Assembly (NCBI RefSeq): GCF_000317795.1
Contig: NC_019791.1
Location: forward strand, 310,001 to 374,000
Direction of reading: 5' to 3'
Length of the DNA stretch: 64,000 bases
Origin: Caldisphaera lagunensis DSM 15908
Lineage (GTDB): Archaea; Thermoproteota; Thermoprotei_A; Sulfolobales; Acidilobaceae
This document shows, one piece after another, positions 18,382 through 26,643 of the stretch (position 1 is the stretch's first letter; every line of letters starts with the position of its first letter). Below the pieces are notes generated by a model. The model did no database searches and was not told the DNA's origin. It was given only the letters and a program-made list of their open reading frames with translations. The position numbers and the translations under genes were made by a program.

Positions 18382-19095
18382 ATGGAAAAAAATAACAGCC
18401 TACCTATTAAAGAAATAATAGAATTTGATCCAATAAGGCAAACTATAGCAGAAAGAATGATGAGTAGCCTACAAAACTCAGCACAATTAACTCTTATGAG
18501 AGAAGCAAAGGTAAATGGTTTGGTTAAATTTAGAGAAAGCCTTCAAGACAGCGAATATAAACCAACATATACAGAAATTTTGGTAAAAATTGTTGCAAAA
18601 TTATTAACAAATGAAGAAAACAAACTACTAAATTCTTTTATTGAAGATAACAAAATTAAGGTAGTTTCAACTGTAAATCTAGGCGTTGCAGTAGCTACCA
18701 ATTATGGATTGGTGGTTCCAGTTATAAAAAATGCAAATAATAAGGATTTAGTTCAAATAGTAAAAGAATTAAGAGAACTGAGCAATAAAGCAAAGAACAT
18801 GCAGCTTACATTAGAAGATATAGAAGGAGGAACCTTTACTTTAACAAATTTGGGCATGTTTGGAATAGATTCATTTACTCCTATAATTAATCCTCCTCAA
18901 ACTGGTATTTTGGGGGTAGGAAGAATATATAAAAGACCAGAATTTGATGAAAACAATAATGTTATACCTTCTTATTTAACATGGCTGAGCCTAACCTTTG
19001 ATCATAGAGTTCTAGATGGAGCAAGTGCTGCGATATTTTTGAAAGAACTATCTGAAATATTAGATGATGATAAAAAAATTCAAGCTATTGTCTAA
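18382..19095 (+). CDS. 2-oxoacid dehydrogenase E2, catalytic domain only
   Basis: This 237-aa acyltransferase corresponds to the C-terminal catalytic core of E2. It begins with the core motif (IRQTIAERMMSSLQNSAQLT), has GVAVATNYGLVVPVI and FTLTNLGMFGIDSFTPIINP, and ends with the active site DHRVLDG (H208, D212). It lacks both the N-terminal lipoyl domain and any recognisable peripheral-subunit-binding domain, which normal E2 proteins carry in the same chain. The missing lipoyl function is presumably supplied by the 77-aa protein encoded divergently. Transfer of the acyl group to CoA is the expected reaction. It follows the OsmC gene at 6 nt, clearly co-transcribed. No E3 gene is in the window. 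Confidence 0.9.
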   Translation: MEKNNSLPIKEIIEFDPIRQTIAERMMSSLQNSAQLTLMREAKVNGLVKFRESLQDSEYKPTYTEILVKIVAKLLTNEENKLLNSFIEDNKIKVVSTVNLGVAVATNYGLVVPVIKNANNKDLVQIVKELRELSNKAKNMQLTLEDIEGGTFTLTNLGMFGIDSFTPIINPPQTGILGVGRIYKRPEFDENNNVIPSYLTWLSLTFDHRVLDGASAAIFLKELSEILDDDKKIQAIV

Positions 19096-19354
19096 TCGTG
19101 ACATTTTTAGCTTATTAGTCAAATGATTAGGAATAAAAGACAAACAAGTTCTTTTTGAAAAAGTTAAGGTATCTATTAAATATTGAAAATTTATAATTTA
19201 TATTTAAATTTATAAATTTAATTTAGAAATAATTATTTTAATAGCATGTAAATTGATTGATGCAATGAACAGTAAAAATTATCCTAATTTGGATAGAAGT
19301 CTTTATCAATACAACTTTAAAAATTTTCAAGGATTATTATTCTATGGGGATAAA

Positions 19355-19624
19355 ATGAAGATAAACATATTATTTGGGGGTATTTATTCTCAGATGGCTA
19401 AATTTGATAAGGCTACCATAGAGATAGATACAAATTACATAGATATGGAGAAATTAATCTATATAATAAAAGAAAATTTCAAAATTGATATAAAAAATGA
19501 CATAGAAAAGGGACAGGCATTAATTTTAGTTAATGGAAGAAATATAAAATATATAGATAAAATTAAATTAAATGAAGGAGATTTTATATCATTATTGCCC
19601 CCAGTAAAAGGAGGTAAATCATAA
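19355..19624 (+). CDS. Ubiquitin-like sulfur carrier (MoaD/ThiS/SAMP-like)
   Basis: This 89-aa beta-grasp protein begins MKINILFGGIYSQMAKFDKA and ends with LVNGRNI, KLNEGDFISLLPPVKGGKS. The NG-R, EGD-I-LLPPV-GG pattern is that of MoaD and archaeal SAMPs, which carry sulfur as a C-terminal thiocarboxylate or modify proteins. Oddly, Lys-Ser follows the Gly-Gly, so direct adenylation at Gly would need trimming. A longer frame from ATG 19253 adds 34 residues that do not look like a beta-grasp protein; ATG 19355 with GGGGAT upstream is preferred. It lies downstream of E2 on the same strand after a 157-bp or longer gap. Confidence 0.75.
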   Translation: MKINILFGGIYSQMAKFDKATIEIDTNYIDMEKLIYIIKENFKIDIKNDIEKGQALILVNGRNIKYIDKIKLNEGDFISLLPPVKGGKS

Positions 19625-19682
19625 TTTTTGATTTCATATGTATTTTTAATTTTAAAATCATAATATTTAAATGGGAATATAA

Positions 19683-20345
19683 ATGAAATATGAAACTATA
19701 GGTAGCGAGTTTCAATATCTTTTAGTAGACTTGCAACCCGGTGAAGAAATATATGTTGACGGTAGCCACGTAATATATAAAGATAAGAGTGTTACACTAA
19801 ATGCTAAAATGGTTGGTGGATTTTTATCAGCATTAAAAAGAGAAATAACCGGAACAACATTTTTCTTATTAGAAGCTATAGGTCCTGGTAAAATCGCATT
19901 ATCTTCACCTCTAGCAGGTAAAGTCGTTAAAATAGATCTAGGAAACAGAGGAATACTTGTAGAACATACATCATTCTTAGCAAGCGAAAATACTGTTAAA
20001 TATGAATCAAAGCTTGGAAGCCTAACAGCAGGATTATTTGGAGGAGAAGGTATATTTTTAGCTAAATTAGAAGGAAAGGGATCAGTATTTCTCCATGCTG
20101 TTGGGCAAGTAAATGAATTATATTTAAACAATCAAGAGTTACAGGTTGAAGCAGCACATCTATTAGCATTTGAAGAAGGATTAAATTATGGAATAACTAG
20201 AGTTGGAAATCTAAAAACTATGCTCTTCGGTGATGAAGGTCTATTTTTCGTAAACCTAAGCGGAACTGGAAAAGTTTGGGTTAAGAGCTCATCAAGAAGG
20301 GATGTTGCGTTATCTATATACAAGTATTTACCGAGAAGACAATAA
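19683..20345 (+). CDS. AIM24 / TIGR00266 family protein
   Basis: This 220-aa all-beta protein has the repeated strand pattern of the AIM24 (formerly DUF124) family: LQPGEEIYVDGSHVIYKD, GGFLSALKREITGTTFFLLEA, GSLTAGLFGGEGIFLAKLEGKG, VEAAHLLAFEEGLNYGI and MLFGDEGLFFVNLSGTGKVWVKS. The family name comes from a yeast mitochondrial protein; its molecular function in prokaryotes is unknown. There is no membrane segment. Its ATG is 58 nt past the sulfur-carrier stop on the same strand, so it may be part of the same transcript. Confidence 0.85.
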   Translation: MKYETIGSEFQYLLVDLQPGEEIYVDGSHVIYKDKSVTLNAKMVGGFLSALKREITGTTFFLLEAIGPGKIALSSPLAGKVVKIDLGNRGILVEHTSFLASENTVKYESKLGSLTAGLFGGEGIFLAKLEGKGSVFLHAVGQVNELYLNNQELQVEAAHLLAFEEGLNYGITRVGNLKTMLFGDEGLFFVNLSGTGKVWVKSSSRRDVALSIYKYLPRRQ

Positions 20346-20407
20346 ATTATTTTTAAGAAATAAAAAAGAGTTGAATAAATTTTAAAATGAAATGATTTTA
20401 TTAAATT

Positions 20408-22159
20408 TTAATATTTCCTTTCAACGGGCTTCCAAGTATTTATTGTAACAGGACAATATAATATTGAGACATCATCATTCCCATTTCTTATAACTAATGT
20501 ATGTTTAAGCCAATTGTTATCATCTCTCTTCGGGAAATCTGTTCTGAAATGAGCACCCCTACTTTCTTCTCTATTAATTGCTGATTTAGACACTATCAGC
20601 GCATTATCTAATAAGTTCATTGTTTCAATTGCAGCAACTAAGTCAGTATTATAAATATAACCCTTATCTTCAATGTATGCATTATTAATAAACCTCTTCC
20701 TTAATTCTAATATCTTTGATAGACCTTCTTTCATACCTTTACCATCTCTAAAAACATAGAAATCTTTAGACATCGTTTCTTGCAATTCATGTTTTATTCC
20801 ATATGAAGGTTCCCCTCTTTCCCTCTTTAACAACCCCCATACCCAGTCCTCTTCTTGTTTTGTCCTCTTAGGATCTGGACCATCTGGGAAATCTGAATTT
20901 AATGCATATTGAGCAGCAAGCTCCCCTGTTATTCTACCGCTTGTTAAACATTCTGCAGTACTATTGCTTCCCAATCTATTTGCACCATGTATTGATGCTG
21001 CACTTGCCTCTCCAGCTGTAAATAGACCTCTAATCCAATTTCCATGCTCATCTAAAACCCTATAATATGGATCTGCATTAATACCACCCATATGATAATG
21101 TGCAGAAGGAAATACAGGAATTGGTTGTTCAACAGGATCAATACCATCATATCTTATAGCTATTTCTCTTATAGATGGTAATTTATCATTTATTTTTTCT
21201 TCACCTAAATGAGTTAAATCCAATAATAAATATGGCATTCCAGAGGCTTCATCTATAAAAGCTCTCCCTTCTAAATACTCCTTTACCATACATCTGCTAA
21301 CAACATCCCTTGGTGCTAGTTCTTTCATTTTTGGAGCACAATCATTTCTTAACATAAACCTTTCTCCTTTATTGTTTAATAAAACACCTCCTTCCCCTCT
21401 AGCACCTTCTGTAATCAAGATACCTTGAGGGACAATTCCTGTTGGATGGAATTGAACGAATTCAGGATCCTTTACAGGCACACCTGCTCTAAAAGACATA
21501 GCTAAGCCATCTCCAGTTGCAGTATGAGAATATGTAGTAAAGGCGTAAAGCCTTCCTACTCCTCCTGTTGCAATTATTGCTGCTTTGCTCTTAAATAAAT
21601 ACAATTTACCATCTTTCATGTTTATCGCATATAACCCTTTATAAACTCCATCTTCAACAACAAAGTTTGTTGCAAACCATTCATCATATCTTTCCCATTT
21701 ATCATATTGCAACAATTTATTATATAAAGTTCTCATCTCATTATGACCTACTTTATCTGTAGACATAGTTGCTCTTGGATACGAGTGTCCTCCAAATGGT
21801 CTTTGAGCAATTCTACCATCTTCTCTTCTACTCCAAGGCATACCCCAATGATCTAATAAAAGAATTTCTTCCGGCATAAGTTTAACAAAGGTCCATACTG
21901 CATCTTGATCTGCTAAGAAATCACTACCCTTTATTGTATCCCATGCATGTAATGCTAAGCTATCCCCTTCTTCAGGATATAAAACGGCTGCAGTTCCTCC
22001 TTCTGCAGCTATGCTATGACTTCTCATTAAATGCACTTTACTAATAATACCCACATCTAATTTATCCCCATATTTTCTCTTTATTTCTGCAGCAGCCCTT
22101 AATCCTGCTATCCCACTTCCTATAATTAATATATCATGTTTAATTAATTCTGCTGGCAT
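20408..22159 (-). CDS. sdhA: Succinate dehydrogenase flavoprotein subunit
   Basis: This 583-aa FAD subunit oxidises succinate to fumarate (TCA cycle/respiration). The Rossmann motif GSGIAG is at 14-19. The covalent FAD-His motif is SHSIAAEGG (H48). The substrate and active-site segments are FGGHSYPRAT, GARGEGGVLLNNKGERFM, HYHMGGINAD and the Arg region HGANRLGSNSTAE. The length is standard. ATG 22159 has GGATGTGAT upstream. sdhB, sdhC and sdhD are not adjacent on either side, so the other subunits must be encoded elsewhere. Its promoter lies in the 205-bp divergent region shared with the glycosyltransferase. Confidence 0.95.
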   Translation of the reverse strand: MPAELIKHDILIIGSGIAGLRAAAEIKRKYGDKLDVGIISKVHLMRSHSIAAEGGTAAVLYPEEGDSLALHAWDTIKGSDFLADQDAVWTFVKLMPEEILLLDHWGMPWSRREDGRIAQRPFGGHSYPRATMSTDKVGHNEMRTLYNKLLQYDKWERYDEWFATNFVVEDGVYKGLYAINMKDGKLYLFKSKAAIIATGGVGRLYAFTTYSHTATGDGLAMSFRAGVPVKDPEFVQFHPTGIVPQGILITEGARGEGGVLLNNKGERFMLRNDCAPKMKELAPRDVVSRCMVKEYLEGRAFIDEASGMPYLLLDLTHLGEEKINDKLPSIREIAIRYDGIDPVEQPIPVFPSAHYHMGGINADPYYRVLDEHGNWIRGLFTAGEASAASIHGANRLGSNSTAECLTSGRITGELAAQYALNSDFPDGPDPKRTKQEEDWVWGLLKRERGEPSYGIKHELQETMSKDFYVFRDGKGMKEGLSKILELRKRFINNAYIEDKGYIYNTDLVAAIETMNLLDNALIVSKSAINREESRGAHFRTDFPKRDDNNWLKHTLVIRNGNDDVSILYCPVTINTWKPVERKY

Positions 22160-22329
22160 TAAGAATCACATCCATTATATAATTAAAGAAAAAAAGTTAT
22201 AAAAATTTAGTTTAAAAAATTAATATTTGCTAAATCATTATATAATGATAATTTATTTTATAAAATAATTATAATAAAAAACTTTTATTTTTTTATTTTA
22301 TAAAATTATTATATAATTTTTTTATTAAG

Positions 22330-22337
22330 TTTATAAG
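22330..22337 (+). promoter_or_regulatory. Box-A (TATA) promoter of the GT2 gene
   Basis: tttataag lies 26-40 bp upstream of the candidate starts GTG 22364 and ATG 22373, placing the predicted transcript start near 22360. The mRNA would be essentially leaderless. Confidence 0.5.
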
Positions 22338-22363
22338 GTAGTAATATCAACTTATAGTATAGC

Positions 22364-23671
22364 GTGAAAATTATGCAAGTACAATATATTGATTTAAACC
22401 AAATCCAAACATTGCTAAAGGTAATTAATGTTGAATACCAATCGTATTTGCCAAAATGGGCCATGATATATATAGCAGCAACTGGTACCATTGCAAGCCT
22501 ACTAGCAGCAGTTGAACTAGCTATATTTGTATCTCCAATGAACTCAACAAATAAATATAATGTTGATGATCTAAAGAAAAAATTAAGTTATTATCCATTA
22601 GTATCTATAATATTACCTTCCTATAAAGAAGGTGATTTATTAAAAAGGGCTTTAAAATCTATTAATGAACAAACATATCCTCATAATAAAATAGAAGTTA
22701 TTTTAGCAGTGGAAAAGGATGATAATACGATAGATAAGGCATTAGATATCGTTGGTTTATCAAACTGTAAAGAAAATTGTTGTAGTTCGTCTATGGGAGA
22801 TATAAAAACTAAGATCGTATATGGTAAAGGAAATGGTAAGCCTTCAGCATTAAATGAAGCACTAAAATGTGTTGAAGGTGAAATAATTGGGGTTTTAGAT
22901 GCCGATGATATATTAACAAAAAATGCTATTATAACAGCAGTTTCATATTTGGTTAATCAAGATATAGATGCTATTCAATTGCCAAGAGAAGTGATTCTAG
23001 ACAAAGAATCAAAAAAGACCTTTAAAGGGGCTCATATAAGAGCACAAGAGGCTGAGATGTTCCTTTATACCAAATTACTAGCTCCAGTAATGGAAAAATT
23101 ATCTGGAATTTCATGGGTTATGGGCTCAGGATACTTCGTCAAAAAAGATGTTTTAAATAAACTAGGCGGTTGGGAAGAAAAAGCAGCAACAGAAGATCTT
23201 GACTTAAGTATAAGGATGATAGCATCAGGATATAAAATAAAAGTTATCTCAGAAAGTCCAGTTTATACAGAACCTGTAAGAAATTACTCTCAACTAATAA
23301 CACAAAAAGAAAGATGGGTAAGAGGAATGTTATTATTAGTTCCTAAAGTACTTAGACATCCAAGAAAAAGCTGGCCATTATTATCTATTTATTTGATGCC
23401 TATAGCAGAATATGCAACAATTTTATGGCCTATTATGGCACCATATGCATTAAAATATGCAATCATAGCCTTCTTCATAGAATTTTTAATTGGATTTGCC
23501 TCATATTATACAATATATAAGAGAGTTGGAAAAACGATAAGACCTTTGCCAATAATTCTTGCAATATATGGAATAACATCGTGGATTGCCTTAGCAAAAT
23601 TAGTTATTGGTAGAGCTCATGAATGGAAAGGTACTAGATTGACAAAAGGAATAAAAGTAAGTAAGAAATAA
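22364..23671 (+). CDS. Membrane-bound family 2 glycosyltransferase
   Basis: This 435-aa processive-type GT2 enzyme has an N-terminal membrane helix (about 28-50), a GT-A domain with IILPSYKEG, the nucleotide-sugar DxD-like LDADD, TEDLDLS and the acceptor/processivity motif QKERW, and a C-terminal cluster of three or four membrane helices (about 330-420). Such proteins resemble cellulose/hyaluronan synthase or dolichyl-phosphate sugar transferases and build surface polysaccharide or lipid-linked sugars. The acceptor is unknown. Start is GTG 22364 or ATG 22373; the box A position does not separate the two. It is divergent from sdhA and is followed by an MFS transporter. Confidence 0.85.
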   Translation: MKIMQVQYIDLNQIQTLLKVINVEYQSYLPKWAMIYIAATGTIASLLAAVELAIFVSPMNSTNKYNVDDLKKKLSYYPLVSIILPSYKEGDLLKRALKSINEQTYPHNKIEVILAVEKDDNTIDKALDIVGLSNCKENCCSSSMGDIKTKIVYGKGNGKPSALNEALKCVEGEIIGVLDADDILTKNAIITAVSYLVNQDIDAIQLPREVILDKESKKTFKGAHIRAQEAEMFLYTKLLAPVMEKLSGISWVMGSGYFVKKDVLNKLGGWEEKAATEDLDLSIRMIASGYKIKVISESPVYTEPVRNYSQLITQKERWVRGMLLLVPKVLRHPRKSWPLLSIYLMPIAEYATILWPIMAPYALKYAIIAFFIEFLIGFASYYTIYKRVGKTIRPLPIILAIYGITSWIALAKLVIGRAHEWKGTRLTKGIKVSKK

Positions 23672-23725
23672 TTACAAATTAAAAACATTTTATGTTGATA
23701 CACTTATAATTTTCTAGGGAGTTCA

Positions 23726-24814
23726 TTGGAAGATATAAATAAATTGACAATAATAAGCTTCATAAGAACCTTTTCCATTTCAATAATAAACCCATATATT
23801 GGTTTAGCGCTTAATCAAAACTATAAATTACCAATTTATCTTGTTGGATTATATTATTTAGGATATACATTAGCAACTGCATTAGGATACATATTTGGGG
23901 GTTATCTTGCAGATTTTATTGGAAGAAGAAATGCAATGATTATATCTACAATTATGGCATCTATATTTTTAGCTTTATCTTTGTTTAATTTATCACTTTT
24001 TGTGGCATTTATGTTCTTCTTTAATAATGCATATGGTTCAGCTAATACAACAGCTGTTGGTGACACGTCTGACAATCTTAAAGGCCTTGTGAAATCTTTC
24101 AGCAGGGTAAGAATAGGAGCAAATGCAGGTTGGGCTATTGGACCTGCTATTGGTGGTTTTTTATATGAAAAATACGGCTTTAATAAAATTATTTTATTAG
24201 CAAGCATATTCTCTATAATAGCTGTTCCATTTCTTATTAAAATACCTAATATTAAAGGATCTAGGAAAATATTAATCAAACCATCTAAGAAATTCAGCAA
24301 ATTTTTAATTCCATCAACATTAACTTCAATAATTATGGGCCAGCTAGGACTACCTTTTGTACTGTATGTATCAAAAATTTTTTCCATATCAACTGCAGGA
24401 TATATGTTTACCATAAATGGATTAATGGTAGTTTTCTTTCAAGATTTTTTCGGAAGAAAATTTGCAAAATTTAACTATAAATATTCTTTAGCCTTAGGTA
24501 TGTTCATTTACTCCATTTCATATCTTAATTTAATATTTATTAACAAAATTATTGAATTGGCCTTAGATATTGTTTTATTAACAATAGCAGAAATGATAGT
24601 ATCTCCAATAAATAACGCTGTAGCAAATGCAATGGTTGAAAGCGGTGATAGAGGAAAATATATGGGTTTATTTGGATTAACTGTTGGTATAGGTAGAACT
24701 TTAGGTCAGTCTTTAAGCACAGAGTTATCTTTTTCAAAAAACATAGAGTGGGGCAATGTTTCTTTTATGGCTTTATTATCATCTATCCTTTACCTAGTAT
24801 TAATTGAAATATAA
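23726..24814 (+). CDS. Major facilitator superfamily transporter
   Basis: This 362-aa polytopic protein has about 11 hydrophobic segments. The MFS loop 2-3 signature is GGYLADFIGRRNAM (around residues 58-71), and a related loop (GDRGKYMGLFGL) occurs in the second half. The substrate cannot be read; the closest general type is drug/sugar efflux-like MFS. The start is TTG 23726, with GGGAG four nt upstream. It is 54 nt after the glycosyltransferase on the same strand, so the two may be co-transcribed. Confidence 0.85.
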   Translation: MEDINKLTIISFIRTFSISIINPYIGLALNQNYKLPIYLVGLYYLGYTLATALGYIFGGYLADFIGRRNAMIISTIMASIFLALSLFNLSLFVAFMFFFNNAYGSANTTAVGDTSDNLKGLVKSFSRVRIGANAGWAIGPAIGGFLYEKYGFNKIILLASIFSIIAVPFLIKIPNIKGSRKILIKPSKKFSKFLIPSTLTSIIMGQLGLPFVLYVSKIFSISTAGYMFTINGLMVVFFQDFFGRKFAKFNYKYSLALGMFIYSISYLNLIFINKIIELALDIVLLTIAEMIVSPINNAVANAMVESGDRGKYMGLFGLTVGIGRTLGQSLSTELSFSKNIEWGNVSFMALLSSILYLVLIEI

Positions 24815-24903
24815 ACCATACAATATGAACGGAAAATTATATTAATAAATGTATTATATAACAATTTATTATAAAATTGCAAATTCTATCATATAATAAT
24901 AAG

Positions 24904-25469
24904 ATGAAAGTCGAACTATTAATACGAAAAGTATTAACATGGAATATTTGGGAATTACAAATTGAAGGCTATCACTAATAATCCTGATCTCTATAAAGAT
25001 TTGGATTTAAAGAAATCTAAAAGTAATAAGAGATGGTAGAGCAAATTTGAAGGTAACTCTCTTAAAAATAATATACAACTAGAAAGTATAATGGTAATTG
25101 ATATTAACATAAATAATATTGTTTTAGGAAAAGATGATATCAAATTATGATAAAATTGCAATTAGATTAGATGATATTCATCATTATAAGTCCTTAATTT
25201 ATGAATTGCAGAAAAATATGAAAGAGATGGAAAGATAAAAATTCATAAGATAAAAAATAAAAAAGCTAAAAATATAATGCAGAATTTTGCTAGAAAAATA
25301 GGTATGCAAGGTGCTAATGAAGCTAAAAAAACAAGGTACTACTGTTATCATATCTGAGGAATTAAAAGAGATTATAAAAGGAGATGTAACTCCTAACCAA
25401 TTAGAGGAATCCTTGCCTTTTAGGATGAAAAGAAAGCATGAAATCTCTCTAACCAAATTAGGGACTTAG
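24904..25469 (+). pseudogene. Second decayed tnpB (IS605 OrfB) remnant
   Basis: Fragments in different frames recall a TnpB nuclease: MVIDININNIVLGK (first RuvC-like motif, around 25090), a helical KYERDGKIKIHKIKNKKAKN followed by MQNFARKIGMQGANEAKK, then VIISEELKEIIKGDV (the Glu-containing motif). The frames are broken by many stops and shifts. No zinc finger or terminal hairpins remain, so the element is more decayed than the one at 7.5 kb and belongs to a different TnpB subgroup. The stretch fills the 680-bp gap between the MFS gene and the next gene. Confidence 0.55.
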
Positions 25470-25495
25470 GATTAACTTAACTCTGGGGGATAAGG

Positions 25496-26056
25496 ATGCC
25501 AAGAATTGATAACGACTATTATGTTATTGATATTTCGCAAATATTTGAGTTAACAAATGAAGAAATAAAAAAAATTATTAATTGGATTTTAGATAAAAAT
25601 TCATATTTTGTAGTACAACCATCAATTGTTGTTGTTGATAAGGTAAAGAAAATTAGATATGCTTTAGGCATTGGTTCAATAGTTGTTGATTCAGAACCAC
25701 CAATAAATTATTTGAAAATATTTGGATCCGAATGGATTGATGCATGTAAAATTCAGGACAAAAGAATAAAAGAAGTTATCTATGCTAACGATTATTTTGA
25801 ACCAATAAAAGGATTATTAATTAGCCTTGAAACAAAAAGTCCATTTCTTGTTTTAAATGGCATTGTGTCGGAATTAAATATTAATAAAAACCAAAACAAA
25901 GGAATACCTTTACTTATTATTAAAGATGAGAATAGTTCATATACAGTCGTGTCAATGGATAAAGATCATTTTTATATAAATGTTAATGAATCAAATTATG
26001 GAAAGATAGTATATTACATAGCTGAGCTTTTTTCTCATTGTGAGAATCCATATTAA
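25496..26056 (+). CDS. Conserved-looking hypothetical protein
   Basis: This 186-aa soluble protein has mixed alpha/beta composition (YYVIDISQIFELTNEEIKKI; PFLVLNGIVSEL; KIVYYIAELFSHCENPY). I do not recognise the family, and it has no signal peptide or membrane segment. The ATG has a strong GGGGGAT and a second GGAT upstream, so it is very likely translated. The sequence gives no reliable hint of function. It converges with the Nudix gene, overlapping it by 4 nt, and follows the TnpB remnant. Confidence 0.65.
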   Translation: MPRIDNDYYVIDISQIFELTNEEIKKIINWILDKNSYFVVQPSIVVVDKVKKIRYALGIGSIVVDSEPPINYLKIFGSEWIDACKIQDKRIKEVIYANDYFEPIKGLLISLETKSPFLVLNGIVSELNINKNQNKGIPLLIIKDENSSYTVVSMDKDHFYINVNESNYGKIVYYIAELFSHCENPY

Positions 26057-26523
26057 TAAGGACTAGAAGTAATAACAGGTATTGGTCTTTCAAGGTTTAC
26101 TTCATTTGTTAGGATTTTAGTAATCAACCTTTGGGTTGTTATGGAAATATCATTCAATTTTTTTGTATCTTTTAAATCTACAAATTTTACATCTTCAGCA
26201 TCACTCCCTGCTTTAGGTGTTTTTCCGTTATCCTTCATTAAAACTGTTATTAACACATAATGGAATAAAACTTTGTTTTCTTGTTTTGTAATAATTTCAT
26301 CAACATTAACAACTCCTAATGGCTCGGTATCTATATTTGTTTCCTCAAGGAATTCTCTTTTCGCAGCATCCATCAATTTTTCACCTAATTCTACATGACC
26401 TCCAGGAATTGCCCACTTCCCCCTTTCAGGGTCATTTAGTCTTTTAATCAGCAATATTTTATTATCCCTTATTAACAATGTGCCAACTCCTACCAAAGGA
26501 TTATTTGGATATGTTCTTCCCAT
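26053..26523 (-). CDS. Nudix hydrolase (MutT / ADP-ribose pyrophosphatase-like)
   Basis: This 156-aa protein has a complete Nudix box from G42 to I64 (GHVELGEKL... with REFLEET), matching GX5EX7REUXEE. An Asn replaces the usual final Gly. Nudix enzymes hydrolyse nucleoside diphosphates linked to another group with Mg2+; candidates are oxidised dNTPs, ADP-ribose or NADH. The preceding KWAIPGGHVE is typical of MutT-like and ADP-ribose pyrophosphatase branches. It is on the minus strand, convergent with the hypothetical gene, and about 120 bp past the tRNA-Trp gene end. Confidence 0.88.
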   Translation of the reverse strand: MGRTYPNNPLVGVGTLLIRDNKILLIKRLNDPERGKWAIPGGHVELGEKLMDAAKREFLEETNIDTEPLGVVNVDEIITKQENKVLFHYVLITVLMKDNGKTPKAGSDAEDVKFVDLKDTKKLNDISITTQRLITKILTNEVNLERPIPVITSSPY

Positions 26524-26643
26524 TTTAAATCCCTATTTAGATTAAAACAATAAAAATTTAAAGCTATTAAAGAAAACCTCTTTAAAAATATATGAATTAC
26601 ATAAATGATGTATAGATGCAAAATCATTAAAAACCAGAAGATG

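Noticed and set aside
23902-24414. 170-codon minus-strand ORF
   Set aside because: It is antisense to the MFS transporter; no start signal.
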